A DNA stretch of 64,000 nucleotides from Tachypleus tridentatus (taxonomy: Eukaryota > Arthropoda > Merostomata > Xiphosura > Limulidae): contig NW_027467782.1 of assembly GCF_004210375.1 (NCBI RefSeq), forward strand, positions 24,221,276 through 24,285,275, written 5' to 3'. A program made the translations under genes and the position numbers. The notes under the pieces are model-generated. The model was not told the origin of the DNA, searched no databases, and saw only the letters and a program-made list of their open reading frames with translations. The stretch's first letter is position 1, and each line of letters opens with the position of its first letter. This document shows positions 51,211 through 62,312 of this stretch, piece by piece.

Positions 51211-51397
51211 TGACAATCAATTGACTATTTGGAAATTTTTAAAATGAAATAAATAAAACATTTTAAAGTACTTTTTCCATTATTTTCCTTTTCAAATGAT
51301 GTATCAGTATAGACTTCCGGAAAAGTAAGAGAACCCGTTATTATTGAGGCCTTCCCTTGAGAGAACCCCTTCTTAAAATTTTTGAATCCCACCACTG

Positions 51398-51405
51398 GTT
51401 GCGAT
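51398..51405. repeat. Target-site duplication of hAT element 1 (right)
   Basis: GTTGCGAT, the partner of 46658-46665. Confidence 0.95.
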
Positions 51406-53030
51406 ACTTTCTATAGAAAACAAAAACAATAAACAACAGAAAGAAGACAACTTCGGCAATACGATTGACATCCAACAGCCAAACTTCTCGGAAAAAGTTA
51501 AACATTTATATTTTCCAGAAACACCTAAAAACAACATTTTAAACGATTTTTTCAAAGAATTTTCTCACAAAACCATCAACATAATTTCATAAAACAGAAA
51601 GCTAAAAAACAATCTTACAAAAAGCGACATTAATTCCATTAAAAAACCTAAAACAAGACAAAAACAAAAATTCTAAAAGCAGATAAAGGTAACGCTATAG
51701 TCATAATGAACACAAACGAATACATCCAAATAATGAAGAGCATCCTATCAGACACTAACAAATTTAAACCTATAAACATAAATCTAGCAAAGACACACGA
51801 AACTAAACAAAATACCACTAAGAATGAAAAACGCCAACACAATTTCACAAACACCTTATTCCTACCTACACAAAACCGCCTCACACACATCACAAATACA
51901 TGGCATCACCAAACCTCATAAACCAGATTGTCCACTACGACCAATAATGTCCACATATTAATCGTTTAATTACAATCTTGGTAAACACATAGCATGGGCA
52001 TTCTCAAAATATGTAACATCAGTCAGCTCATTCATCAAAGACTCTTTTCATTTCAAATCTAACCTTAATCAACTTAATCATAAAGCTTTAGTGGCCACTT
52101 TGGATGTTATATCTCTCTTTGCAGAAGTCCCAACCGCTGAAGCCTGCAAGATAGCCTTAGAACTCTATATCCGAGACCCTAACCCATCAATAAACATTCC
52201 CAGCAACCAATTAGCAACCATCATAGAATTCACCACGATGAAGACAAATTTCATGTTAAACAACCAAAACTATATACAAACAAATGGCCTAAGCATGGGC
52301 AATCCAGTATCACCAGTTCTAGCCAATATTTTTATGACACAAGTCGAAACACAAGCAATTAACACAGCATTACATCCACCACTATACTGGTACAGATATG
52401 TAGATGACACGGTTGCGGGATACAAATCTACAGAACACATACTTAATTTTTTCAATCACATTAACTCTATACATCCCAACATTAACTTCACATGTGAACA
52501 GCAAGAAAACAATCAAATATCATTTCTTAACCTCAAAATTACAAGAACCGACACACAATTCAAAACAGAAATCCACCGAAAAATCACCCATACTGGACTA
52601 TACATTCCTTGGGACTCAGCACATGAAACAAGATAAAATTACCGATGAATTAGACAAAATAAAACAATGCTTCATCAACATCAATAAGTTTCCTCCACAA
52701 ACCGTAGAAAACATTACACGCACACACCTAGACAGAAAGCAAAATCAACCAACAAAAGTAAATATATCTCACGAATCAAAAAAATCACGAAACCATATAC
52801 TGCTGCATACCATATATTCCTGACATTTGGCTAAAACTAGTGAGAAAATATGGCATTCCAGTTAATACCAAATTTATTCAAAAACCAGGCAGAACACTGA
52901 GGTCTATACTGTGTAAAAACTGCACTGACAAACAAGTAGAAAAATGGAAATCAGATTCAAAGAACATAAAAAGTCTCCTTTACACGTTTTTGAACACTGA
53001 AAACATAGAACATAGAAAACTTTTTTCCTA
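51406..53030 (+). pseudogene. Penelope-like element copy B: reverse transcriptase and broken GIY-YIG nuclease
   Basis: Resumes the element cut by the hAT. After decayed upstream sequence (KPDCPLRPIMST, with stops), the frame 52091-52636 is open for 181 codons and holds the reverse transcriptase core: ATLDVISLF (motif A Asp), GLSMGNPVSPVLANIFM (motif B), RYVDDTVAG (motif C, catalytic DD) and ISFLNLKI. A frame change leads to 52404-52823, with the linker KFPPQTVENITRTHLDRKQN, and another to 52840-53031 with PVNTKFIQKPG. Compared with copy A, about 50 bp are missing near 52630, and the nuclease core (the DFYVG segment) is deleted near 52935. It is therefore not autonomous. The class replicates by target-primed reverse transcription. 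Confidence 0.85.
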
Positions 53031-53263
53031 GTCTTCAAATACGAGCTACGAATACACAAGAGTGAATGCGGTATAAAGGAAAAGTTATGTCTTTCTTTAC
53101 TTAACATATTTTCTACAAAATTCTACATATTTAGTAAACCTAGCAATTCTACAAAATCTATATTTTCATGTTACGTAACATTTCCTCCACAGAGCTCTTT
53201 GTTTTATTCGATTTCAAATGAAGTGTTCGTATAATTCCCTGCAGTATTAAACTATACACTTAC

Positions 53264-53593
53264 CAATAACATCCAGCGTCATAAAGTCGTTCAGGGTTCG
53301 TCCGTACCGAAAATCAACCCTGCAACTATAATCTCCATCATCTTTCTCTACACGGTTGATGATTAATACAGACTGTTGTTCGCTCACGTTGAAGTAGGCC
53401 CTTTGTCCAAGTAACTCACCAGTGAAATATTTGGCGTTCTTCAAGGGCCCTCTTCTGGAATCCATACTTATAATAGGAGCATTGATTCCTCTCTTGTACC
53501 ATAGCACCAGAGATACGGAGTCGTCTTCTGAAGGAAGACTGATATTACAAGATATATGAGCAGATTCACCCAAGACGGCTTGGTACATAGGAG
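53264..53593 (-). CDS. Sidestep-family cell-surface protein, first-Ig exon (partial)
   Basis: A 330-bp phase 1-1 exon encoding a V-type immunoglobulin domain. Order: AVLGESAHISCNISLP with the first Cys, VSLVLWYKRGINAPIISMD with the core Trp, RGPLKNAKYF, RAYFNVSEQQSVLIINRVEK, DDGDYSCRVDFRYGRTLNDF with the second Cys, and TLDVIG. The string 'DxGxYxCRVDFR...TxN' is the signature I associate with domain 1 of sidestep-family proteins. Acceptor CAGTTTTTGCAG and donor G|GTAAGTG are strong and the frame is intact. The signal-peptide exon upstream and the next exon were not found. The phase fits direct or indirect joining to the exon at 44917-44714 on the same strand. Confidence 0.88.
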
Positions 53594-54940
53594 CTGCAAA
53601 AACTGATGAAATTTAACAGTATTAACTTCGGGCGTTAATATGTGTACGAGGACATTAGGCGTGCTCGCAGCAGCAGTAAGCTAGACAGTTCTTAAGTAAG
53701 CTGCATCATATGAGGAAGGAAAAAAGTTGCTCATTGCGAACCGTCGATAAAATTTTTAATTTTCGTCCAGATAGAAAACTCAGTATTGTTAACAAGTTTG
53801 TATTTTTTTCTAATTATTTGTACCAAACGTTATTATAAGTTGTGTTGTTCTTTGTACATTAAAATATATTTGTGTTAAGAAAGAAAACTGTTTGTAAACC
53901 TTGTTGACAAATAATATTAATTTGATACATATCGACATTCAATTTACTTCCAAATGTGAATTTAGATTCCAGGCTACTTGATATCGTAATATCTGGCATA
54001 ATAAATAGGAAACTCGACTGGGATAAATTTGTATTATTTTGTCGAATATTGTAATTAAGTTCTTTAATAAAATTCTATCTTTATTATCTTACACACAAAC
54101 ATAACATTCCACTTCTATAAAATTCTAGAGAGTGACAATCATTATTATATTATTAACAAGCGTAATGCCACCCCCTAGTACAGCGATATGTCTTCGGATT
54201 TACAACGCAAAATCACGGATTCGATTCCCCGCGGTGGGCTCAGCAGATAGCCCGCGTGGCTTTGCTATAAGAAAACACACACAAGCGTAATATTTTCGAC
54301 CTGTACATTTTTATGGTGTAGTGAAACAATAATTATTATTTTATCGACAGACGTTTCATAATTCTTCAGAAAACTGGGTGATGTAATAATCTGTATTATA
54401 TTATTTTATTCTTTTACAACATGCAACTGGATGCCAAACGTTATTCTCTTTGATAAGTGCATTATTGTTCTATATAATTTTATGATGTTAACAACCTTTG
54501 TCATATTTTCCTTTTGTACAGTTGTAAGGTATGACGTTGTTTATTATCTTATCGTCAAAATTAACATTGTTCTTTGGAATAATTGTACGGTATAACAATC
54601 ATTATTATGTTATTAGAAAGTGTAACATTGTCGTATAATTGTATGGTGGTATAATCCTTATTATCTTATTGAGAAGTGAAACATTAACCTTATATATATA
54701 TAATTGCATGGTGCAATAATATTAACTTATCATGTAAAACAATCTTTGTTATATTCTTGACAACTGAAACATTGTCCTTCTATAAAATCGCATTGTGTAA
54801 TGATCTTTATTATTTCATCGAAAAGTGCAATTATGTCCTCATGTTCAAAAGCAGGTGTAACAAATTTTATTTTATTATCGAGAATTATAACTATGGCTTT
54901 TATTTATTGTATTTTCGAGGTTGAATATTATTTACTGATC
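53594..54940. repeat. AT-rich, decayed ~60-bp periodic sequence
   Basis: From about 54040 to 54900 the motif set TTATTATNTTAT, then a GANAAGTGNAACATTGTCCT-like block, then TATAATTGTATGGTG-like blocks recurs roughly every 60 bp, with many substitutions and indels. It looks like an old minisatellite and is interrupted by a SINE at 54167. The part 53594-54040 shows no feature. Confidence 0.5.
54167..54280 (+). mobile_element. Short tRNA-derived SINE (Val-TAC-like head)
   Basis: The head CCCCTAGTACAGCGATATG, an anticodon-like TTACAA and a B-box-like GATTCGATTCC are followed by a short body (CAGATAGCCCGCGTGGC) and an ACACAC tail. An 11-bp target duplication, ACAAGCGTAAT, lies at 54156-54166 and 54281-54291. 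A bona fide tRNA is unlikely because the acceptor and anticodon stems are mismatched. Confidence 0.85.
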
Positions 54941-56889
54941 TTTTGATCTAATGAAAAGCTGCTAGAATTTCATTGTCCTTTGAGTGCCGTCACATCATCT
55001 TGGGGATATATAAATGTATTTACCTCAACAAAGGCTGTCAAAGGGTCCATAATGATCACGTTCACGGCAGCTGAACAGCTGAACCACTGGAGGGAATGAA
55101 AGTAAAAACAATAGTGGAGGAAATGGATTATAAATTTAAAGAGGTCATCGTTGTGAGCGATTCCTTGTCAAAGCATATGGCGTAAATAGTGAGAAAAAAA
55201 AAAAGAGTTAGATTTTGGTACCTTGAGACATAGGAAAAAGACACAATTGACAGAGCAAGGGATGTAATGAAAGGGACTGGTCACAATGCTGTGTTGTTAT
55301 GAACATAGGGGCTAATGATATAGGGAATGATAAGTCTGAGGAGTTAATAACGAAAAGAGGTTGATAAAAACATTTAAAGATAAAGGCATTAAATGATAGT
55401 ATTAGGGATACTTCTAAGAGTTAATTGTGCAAATGAAATTTTGAGTAGATCACCAGGGCTTAATGCCAGGTTGAAATTAATATGCAAGGATGAGCAGGTT
55501 CGCTGGTTGAGCTTGTGGGATCAGTACAGTGAGAGAAGAGTACTTTATGGAATGGATGTTTATACTTAAGTTGGAAAGGATCTAGCATATATGCAAGGGC
55601 TAGTAACTCAGAAGTAAAGGAAGTTTTAAAAGAGGACTAGATACTGGTTAGGGCAAAGATAAATTAAATGAAACAAAATTGAAATGTACAGAAAAGTTTA
55701 GCACAGGAAATCAGTATAAAGACAGTTATAATAATAGGCTTAACTGTTACTAGTATAATGCTAGAGCTATAAGAAATAAAAAAAATGATTTAGGGAACTG
55801 GTATGAATATACATTTTGATATCATGGGAATAATTGAAATACGGTTAAATGTAGATGATTTTGATCATAAAATGTTTTGAAATACATGGTTATATGTTAT
55901 TTAATAAAGATAGAATAGTAAAAAAGGGGTGGAGTGGCTCCATGTATAAAGTATGATTTACCTCCTGATAAAGTTGAAAATATCGATGATAATAGCAAGG
56001 AGACCGAATTCAATTTGGTTTTTGTTACTGAATTAAAGGGAAAACGTTCTTAGTATGAATTTGTTACAAACCATTAAATGAAACTAACGAATTTAGTGAG
56101 CAACTTTACAGTGAGATTAAAATTTAATCTGCTATTGAAACCATAACTATGGGTCACTTTAATTTCAGGCATATTTATTGGGAAATGCTAGAGTCAAACC
56201 ATGATTCTAGCATTTTATGGAAACTGTACAAGAACCTACAAGAAATAATGCTCTTTTAAATTTATTGTTAGCTTGTGAAAGAGAGCTTTCACCTCTCTTC
56301 ACTGAGAGGGTGAAAATTTGGGAATACATAGGTGCTGCATATGGAAATCAGGAATAGTGATATTTTTATTCCAAATTTCAAAAAAGCAAAATTTAAAGGA
56401 ATGCATCAAGAACTGTCTATTGAAAACTGAGTTATTTGTAGACACTGAGGAAATATGGAAAATGTTTAAAGAAAAAGTTTTCAAAATTCAAAATCAATAT
56501 ATTCGTACATTAAGAGACAGTAAGGTGCATTAAAAACCAAACTGGCTCACGAAGGTGAGGCATCTTTAGGTATTTGGATGCTTCATAAGTAACTGTAATA
56601 GTCAACAGAAAATTGTGAAGTATAAAAAAACATTAAAGGCAATGATGTTTATAGAATAACGACAGCTCAAGGAAACATGTCGAGAAACTTGTTGCCATCT
56701 GCTTGATTTATTGCTTCTTTTTGAAGAACTGACGCTATAAAGGACAAGAGGAGTTATTTAAAACAGAGATTCAGAGAAAGTCACTGAAAAACATCCGCTT
56801 TTTGTTTATATTGGTACAGATAGACACTGTCAAGATTAAAGTGGGCTATTTAAGCTTTAAACTAAAGATGGCAGACTATCCACTGTATG

Positions 56890-57740
56890 TTTGAGTAGAA
56901 GTGAATTGACGCAATCGAGGTTAAGCAAACTTGGACGTTGAAACCAATAAAATCCTTGCATAGCGGGACGACGTGACAGTATGTGCTATGATGATCGACT
57001 AACCTATGTAACTCACAAGTTCTGGAGTTCATAAACAAGAAGAAACCCTATCCGCTTGACGTCGCGTTAGTATAAGTTATTATTACGAACTGAGCTGAAG
57101 AAATCACAAAGAGGAAGTCAGCTGACACCATGGTAATATGAATAGGCCGACAATCCTCCCCCACTCAGCTGATATAAAAGGTCCTAGTACAGACACCAAA
57201 ATATTCAAAATCTAGCACGCAATCCGACATAACTGAGATCATCATCTAGAGAGCTCAGATCTCGTCTTCATCAAAAGAAGAAGGAAAAGAAGTCAAGAAG
57301 GAATCGAGGAACAACTACAGAAAAATGTCTCTTACAAAAAGTAAAAACCAGGCCATTTCACGCCCAAGCTCTTTCTAAGTAATTCTAATGCTATTATTCC
57401 GTATCATCAGCCACCATGATAATAAAAGTAAAAGAATTATCTGTGATAAATATAATAAAAAAAACTGTATGTGTATGGGTAAATACTAAGTGTTTGAAGG
57501 CTTAGATAAAAGTATTATTGGAAGTCTTAGTCTCGTATCTCTTTGTTTTAACTATAAACCCTCAAGTTAGTGCCTGTGTGCTCTATTCGTCCACTACATC
57601 CTCACTTCAAATAAAATTTCATGTAACACGAGGTAGTAGTAGTCGAACTCCAATGGCTACAACGAAAGAATCCATTCAGTCTGCCTGCATGTCAGTCCGT
57701 GACCATGTTACAAATGGTATAAGAGATAAAATTAAATAAA
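56890..57740. other. Unidentified insertion in the LINE, LTR-like
   Basis: LINE similarity stops after the KDGRLSTV-like segment and returns near 57740. The block between contains a TATA-like GATATAAAAGG at about 57172 preceded by a short GC-richer region, and an AATAAA-like signal at about 57610, the layout of a solo LTR. No clear target duplication, TG...CA ends or primer-binding site was established. The boundaries are rough. Confidence 0.3.
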
Positions 57741-58484
57741 TACATCAAAAATTTAAGAAATATGAATTAATTGGAATGATAGATTCCAAGATAATTGGAA
57801 CAATTATAAGTTGAACAAGGTAATTGCATAAATTTTGAGCTTACTAAAATAAAATTGAGAAGTTTAATGAATAATAAAACGCATGGGCCAAATAATATTT
57901 CCTTGAGGGTTTTGAAGGAGGTGAAGGAGTGGATAGGTGAGCCACTTGCCATAATTTTGTAAGTTCTTGAATAATTGACAAATATCAACAGATTGAAAAT
58001 TACCTAATGCCACTCCTATCTTTAAGGGAGATAATAGATGTTTTCCCAGTAATTATAGGCCTATTAGCCTTATATCAGTTGTGGGAAAAGTTTTAGAAAG
58101 TCTGATAAAAATACTTTATAAAGTAATTTAATAAAGTTTAAACTTTTATTGGATAGTCAACATGTTTTCACAAAGGGAAAATCTTGTTTTACAAATCTTT
58201 TGCTTTGAAAATGCTACTGCGTATGTTGATACATATAAAGGCGTAGATTTGGTGTATATGGATTATGATAAATCATTTGACAACGTGCCACATAAAAGGC
58301 TGTAAAGAAACTTATCTCCATCGCTGTGAGACATAAGTTAACTAACTGGAAATTTAGCTTGATGGAAGAAAACAGAGTTGTTATAAATGGTGTTCAGTCA
58401 AACAAGATTAACGTGATAAGTGGTGTGCCTCGAGGCTCATCCTGAGGAATTTTTCTCTTTTTGATTAACGCTAATGATATAGAC

Positions 58485-60947
58485 CAGGAGTTCCAAGTCG
58501 GTGGGTGTGCTACGTTAGTTCAATGTCATTAGGTGATATTATGGGTGTATGTATGCGTGCCTGTGAGTGAATGTGAATGTGCATGTGTCTGCAACTGTAT
58601 GTATGTGTGTACTAGTGAGTAGCGATTATGTGAGTGCACGAGCATGTACGTATGCTTGTGTGTCTGTTTAGCTGTGATTAAGTGTGTGTGTGCTCGCTGT
58701 CGACACGTGAGTCACATGTCCGTTGCTGATTGGTGGATGACGAATCGCGCGACTAACCACGCTCTCTTCCCTCCCAATACTTATCCCATCATTACTCTAC
58801 CTGCACCCCCCACAAGTAGTCAGTGTAAGATCTACAGTTGCCAAAGCATTCATTATTCAACATTTTTATTTTATTTTAACAAGGAGATAAGTAAGCAGTA
58901 GAGGTGAGTTGTGTCCATGGCTAAACGGCGCAGATACTCAGAATCGTACCTCAACATTGGCTTCACCACTGTGCTCGCCAACGACGGCATCGAGAAACCA
59001 CAGTGTGTTTTGTGCTATGCTGTCCTGAGTGCAGAGTCAATGAAACCATCAAAACTCAAGCGTCATCTCGAGACGAAACATCCAGAACACGCAAAGAAGG
59101 ATTTGGATTTCTTCAAACGGCATGAACGGTGTCTTAAAGGCCAAAGAATCGATAGAAGTGGGTCGTTTCAGCAGCAGAGTGCAGCCGTAGTGGAAGCTTC
59201 ATATGAGATTGCATTCGAAATTGCTGAACAAAAAAAGCCTCACACGATTGGAGAAACACTTCTTAAACCCTGCATGATGAAAGCAGTAAATCTTATTCTT
59301 GGAAAATCCAGTGCAAAGAAGATGCAGCAAGTATCCCTGTCAAATAATACTATACAGAGGCGCATTTCTAAAATGTCTATGGATGTGAAGGAACAGGTTT
59401 TGACTGAAATCAAGGGTTCCCCTTTGTTCTCCTTTCAGCTCGACGAGTCAACAGATGTAAGTTCATGTTCTCAGTTGCTTGTCTTCGTGAGATACATTAA
59501 TTTAGGTGACATCAAAGACGAATTCTTATTCTGCAGTGCACTTGAAACCACAACAAAAGCTGATGATGTCATGGAAAAAGTTTCAACTTTTTTTCAAGAC
59601 GAAGATCTTCATTGGGAAAACGTGTGGGGTTTGTACGGATGGGGCACCGGCCATGCTGGGATCGAATTCAGGATTCCAGTCGAGACTGAAGAAGCTAGCA
59701 CCTCAAGGAAAGTGCATCCACTGCATGATTCACCGATATGCTCTCGCCAGTAAGACTCTCCCTGCCTCTCTGCAGGAAGTGCTTGAATCTGTAATCAAAA
59801 TTGTAAATTATGTGAAGACTCAAGCACTCAACACTCACCTATTCAAAGAACTATGCAAAGACATGAATGCTTCTCTTCTACACAGCAGTACGTTGGTTGT
59901 CGAAAGAAAACGTTATTAATCGTGTCTTTGAAATGAAAGATGAAATAAAGCTGTTCCTGGAGACTCAAGAAAGGAAAGATCTTGTAGCTCACTTCAAAGA
60001 TGAAGCATGGAATAAAAGGGTTGCGTACCTAGCCGACATTTTTGACCAGCTGAACAAGCTCAATTTGAAGCTTCAAGGAAGGGAAACACATGTTCTCCTT
60101 TTTCAAGATAGTCTTCGGGCCTTTGTTTCCAAACTGCAGAACTGGCATCGGAAAACCAATCTTGGAAGCATCGCTATGTTTGAAAAACTTTGTGGAGTGA
60201 CGGATGAGTCTCAGATCCAACTGGATCAGTTCCTCAAGGATAAGATTACCGAACATCTTCAGTCTCTAGAAAAGGAAGTCGAGCGTTACTTCCCTGTACT
60301 ATCACAGGAACAGGAGGCCCTGGTAAGGAACCCATTTTGTACTGAACTTAATGTATCCAGCATCCCAGATGATATCCAAGATGAATTTCTGGATCTAAGG
60401 AACGACTCTTCAGCTCGTGATCTCTTCAAGAGATCACGTGACTCAGTTCTGGTGCGCTATGTATCAGTCATACTCCAAAGTCAGCATGATAGCTTTACGT
60501 GTCCTTGTTCCATTTGCTTCTACCTACTTGTGTGAGGCAGGATTTTCTACTCTTGTCAATATAAAAACAAAGAATAGGAACAGATTGGATGTTGGAGATG
60601 ACATAAGACTGGCTCTAACAAACGCTCGGCCACGAATTTCAAAGCTTGCTGCTGAAATGCAATATCAGGCATCTCACTAGCTGGGTTGGATAGCTGTTCA
60701 AACCTATGTTAATATTATTTTAAGAAATATATGTTCTTTTTTGTGAATTCAGGTTGGACCAGTGTGATTTAGTTTGCTAATAAATAATTACAGAATTACT
60801 AAATAATTTTTAGATGTTTCTTTCCCTCTCCTTCACAGAAAATAAAAGAAAAATTAAGCTGCTAATAATAAGCCCTAAGTAGGGGGTCACATGGGTTTCA
60901 AACTTTTAGGTAAGGGGTCACGAGTGCCAAAAGGTTGGGAACCCCTG
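58485..60947 (+). mobile_element. hAT element 2 (2463 bp), inserted in the LINE
   Basis: Ends are CAGGAGTTCCAAGTCGG and, inverted, CAGGGGTTCCCAACCTTT, a Charlie/Buster-type hAT terminus. The flanks ATATAGAC (58477-58484) and ATATAGGC (60948-60955) match at 7 of 8 positions. LINE reverse transcriptase similarity resumes directly after the right flank, which confirms the insertion. It contains a broken transposase (58917-60680) and a TG/GT-rich leader with many GTATG and GTGTG steps at 58530-58690. Confidence 0.9.
58917..60680 (+). pseudogene. hAT transposase, Buster/ZBED5-like, frameshifted
   Basis: At least three frame changes. Frame 1 (58911-59750; likely ATG 58917) has a BED-type zinc finger (PQCVLCYAVL, LKRHLETKHPEH), then SPLFSFQLDESTDVSSC with the first catalytic Asp. 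Frame 2 (59506-59919) carries GVCTDGAPAMLGSNSGFQ with the second Asp and CMIHRYALA. Frame 3 (59867-60535) reads FYTAVRWLSKENVINRVFE and a long helical insertion. Frame 4 (60417-60680) has VPFASTYLCEAGFSTLVNIK, the C-terminal dimerisation region. The shifts fall near 59640, near 59890 and near 60500. The order and motifs match the family that also gave the host genes ZBED5 and SCAND3/FAM200. The element is inactive. Confidence 0.85.
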
Positions 60948-61115
60948 ATATAGGCGAAGGAATAATCAATAAATTATTTAAATTTGCTGTTGATAAAGAT
61001 TATTTGGTGTTCCTAGCTACGAAGAGGACGCTGCTGCTTTACAAAAGGATTTAGACAAGTTATTGAGTTGGATAAACAAATGGCAGACAGATTTTAAGTA
61101 TTATAAGTATAAGGT

Positions 61116-61448
61116 GGCCTGGCATGGCTTAGCGCGTAAGGCGTGCGACTCGTAATCCGAGGGTCGCGGGTTCGCGCCCGCGTCGCGCCAAAACATGCTC
61201 GCCTCCCAGTCGTGGGGGGCGTTATAATGTTACGGTCTATCCCACTATTCGTTGGTAAAAGAGTAGCCCAAGAGTTGGCGGTGGGTGGTGATGACTAGCT
61301 GCCTTCCCTCTAGTCTTACACTGCTAAATTAGGGACGGCTCGGTGCAGTGGGCTTACAACCTTCTCACTCAAATACTTGTTGAAAAATCCGCAAGCGATT
61401 GCGCCCACTATGTTCCAAGATGGAATCTAATGGTGATAACTAACTAAC
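61116..61448 (+). mobile_element. tRNA-derived SINE (Thr-CGT-like head), inserted in the LINE
   Basis: The head GGCCTGGCATGGCTTAGCGC, anticodon-like ACTCGTAAT and B box GGGTTCGCGCC form a well preserved tRNA-like region at 61116-61190. A conserved body follows (GAGTTGGCGGTGGGTGGTGA, TGACTAGCTGCCTTCCCTC), ending in an AACTAACTAAC tail. The 14-bp target duplication TATAAGTATAAGGT is perfect (61102-61115 and 61449-61462). This is the best kept member of the family in the window. Confidence 0.92.
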
Positions 61449-61704
61449 TATAAGTATAAGGTATTGTACGTGTGTTATCATAACTTGAATTATGAGTATA
61501 ATTTGGATGGGAATAACCTTAACAGTATCATGAAAGAAAATAGACCTTGGTTTAACCCATCCAAGCTGTTTCAAGTATTCGGACAAATGGGAATTTACGT
61601 TCTATCTATAGAAATACCAAATATAAGCCTAAAGAGGTTATAATTTCATTGCACTGGATTATTAGAAAAAGTTAACACTTTGAGCTATTCTTTACCTAAC
61701 TAAT

Positions 61705-61797
61705 CGTCACATTTTAACTCCCCCACGGCTGAATGAGCGAGCATGTTTGGAGTGACGGGGGATTTGAACCTGCGACGCTCAAATTAGGAGTCAAGCA
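61705..61797 (-). mobile_element. Partial SINE, same family as 61116
   Basis: On the minus strand this carries the damaged tRNA-like head and the start of the body (complement of CCCCCACGGCTGAATGAGCG, AGCATGTTTGGAGTGACGG). It is truncated on both sides; no target duplication found. Confidence 0.8.
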
Positions 61798-62214
61798 CTT
61801 TAAATATTTTGATATAACGACTTTTTATCTTTATTAATATTAGAAAGTTTATATCGTGCAATCTCTGCAATAAATATGGAAATTCACCAACAGAAATTGG
61901 TAATTTCTGTGTTTAGTCAAACGCTTAGGCAAATAACATTTTATTTTAAAATATTTATGAGCGGTTGTATTACGTTTGTTTTTCTGAAGCTACATGAAAA
62001 ACTACATTGTTTTTTATTTTTTGTCAAAGTATGCGTTTATATTTGTATTGGTGAAATTTACGCAAAACTATTTGAAAGCTCTCTGCTTCAGCCCTTCCTA
62101 ACTTAATATTCATATACTACATAGAAAGTAAAGAGTAAACACCCTTTAAAACGTAGACTATCTTTTTTACCACTAAAATGTGGATTGATTTTCATATTAC
62201 AAAATTCCAACATG

Positions 62215-62312
62215 GGAAAGAGTGAGCTTATTCTGTAACAGAATTCAAACAAAGACCCTCAGACTGCGAATCGAGCGCCTTAAGAACCAGGTCATCTGTC
62301 TCCAATTAAATA
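62215..62312 (-). mobile_element. Degraded SINE fragment
   Basis: The minus strand shows CCTGGTTCTTAAGGCGCTCG and AGTCTGAGGGTC, then a degraded B box and remains of the 'AAACATGCTCGCCC' body start. It looks like a relative of the SINE at 61116 with the tRNA head most visible. Confidence 0.5.

Larger units (their letters stand above)
46666..51397 (+). mobile_element. hAT element 1 (4732 bp), inserted in Penelope copy B
   Basis: Terminal inverted repeats CAGTGGTGGGATTCA match perfectly for 15 bp at both ends. Subterminal copies of a GAACCCNTTCTTAAAA block occur in the same orientation inside each end. The element carries its own transposase (49078-51210) in its right half. The left half contains unrelated transposon fragments in inverted arrangement and a THAP fragment, so it is a composite or has served as a landing site. 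Confidence 0.95.
44918..53263 (-). other. Intron of sidestep-like gene filled by nested transposons
   Basis: The interval between the two Ig exons is 8.3 kb, of which about 7.7 kb (45290-53030) is transposon: an inverted partial Penelope-like copy, a second Penelope-like copy and a hAT element inside the latter. The non-transposon ends (44918-45289 and 53031-53263) contain no recognisable exon. Confidence 0.75.
54945..61680 (+). mobile_element. Decayed CR1-like LINE, interrupted three times
   Basis: A long non-LTR retrotransposon copy with parts in the expected order on the + strand. An ORF1 remnant at about 55130-55640 resembles a SGNH-esterase domain (SDSLSKHM, then GHNAVL, LSRSPGLNARLKLICKDEQV). 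An endonuclease remnant at about 55740-56560 includes FDIMGIIEIRLNVDDF and GHFNFRHIYWE. Reverse transcriptase pieces are at 57740-58484 (NYRPISLISVVGK, LLDSQHVFTKGKSCFTNLL), 60948-61115 (DAAALQKDLDKLLSWINKWQ) and 61463-61650. Stops and frameshifts are frequent. Insertions are a putative LTR-like block near 56890-57740, hAT element 2 and a SINE. Confidence 0.8.

Noticed and set aside
54167-54240. tRNA-Val gene
   Set aside because: Same reason: it is a short SINE with an 11-bp target duplication, and its stems are mismatched.
61116-61190. tRNA-Thr gene
   Set aside because: The cloverleaf-like part is the head of a SINE with a conserved body, tail and 14-bp target duplication.
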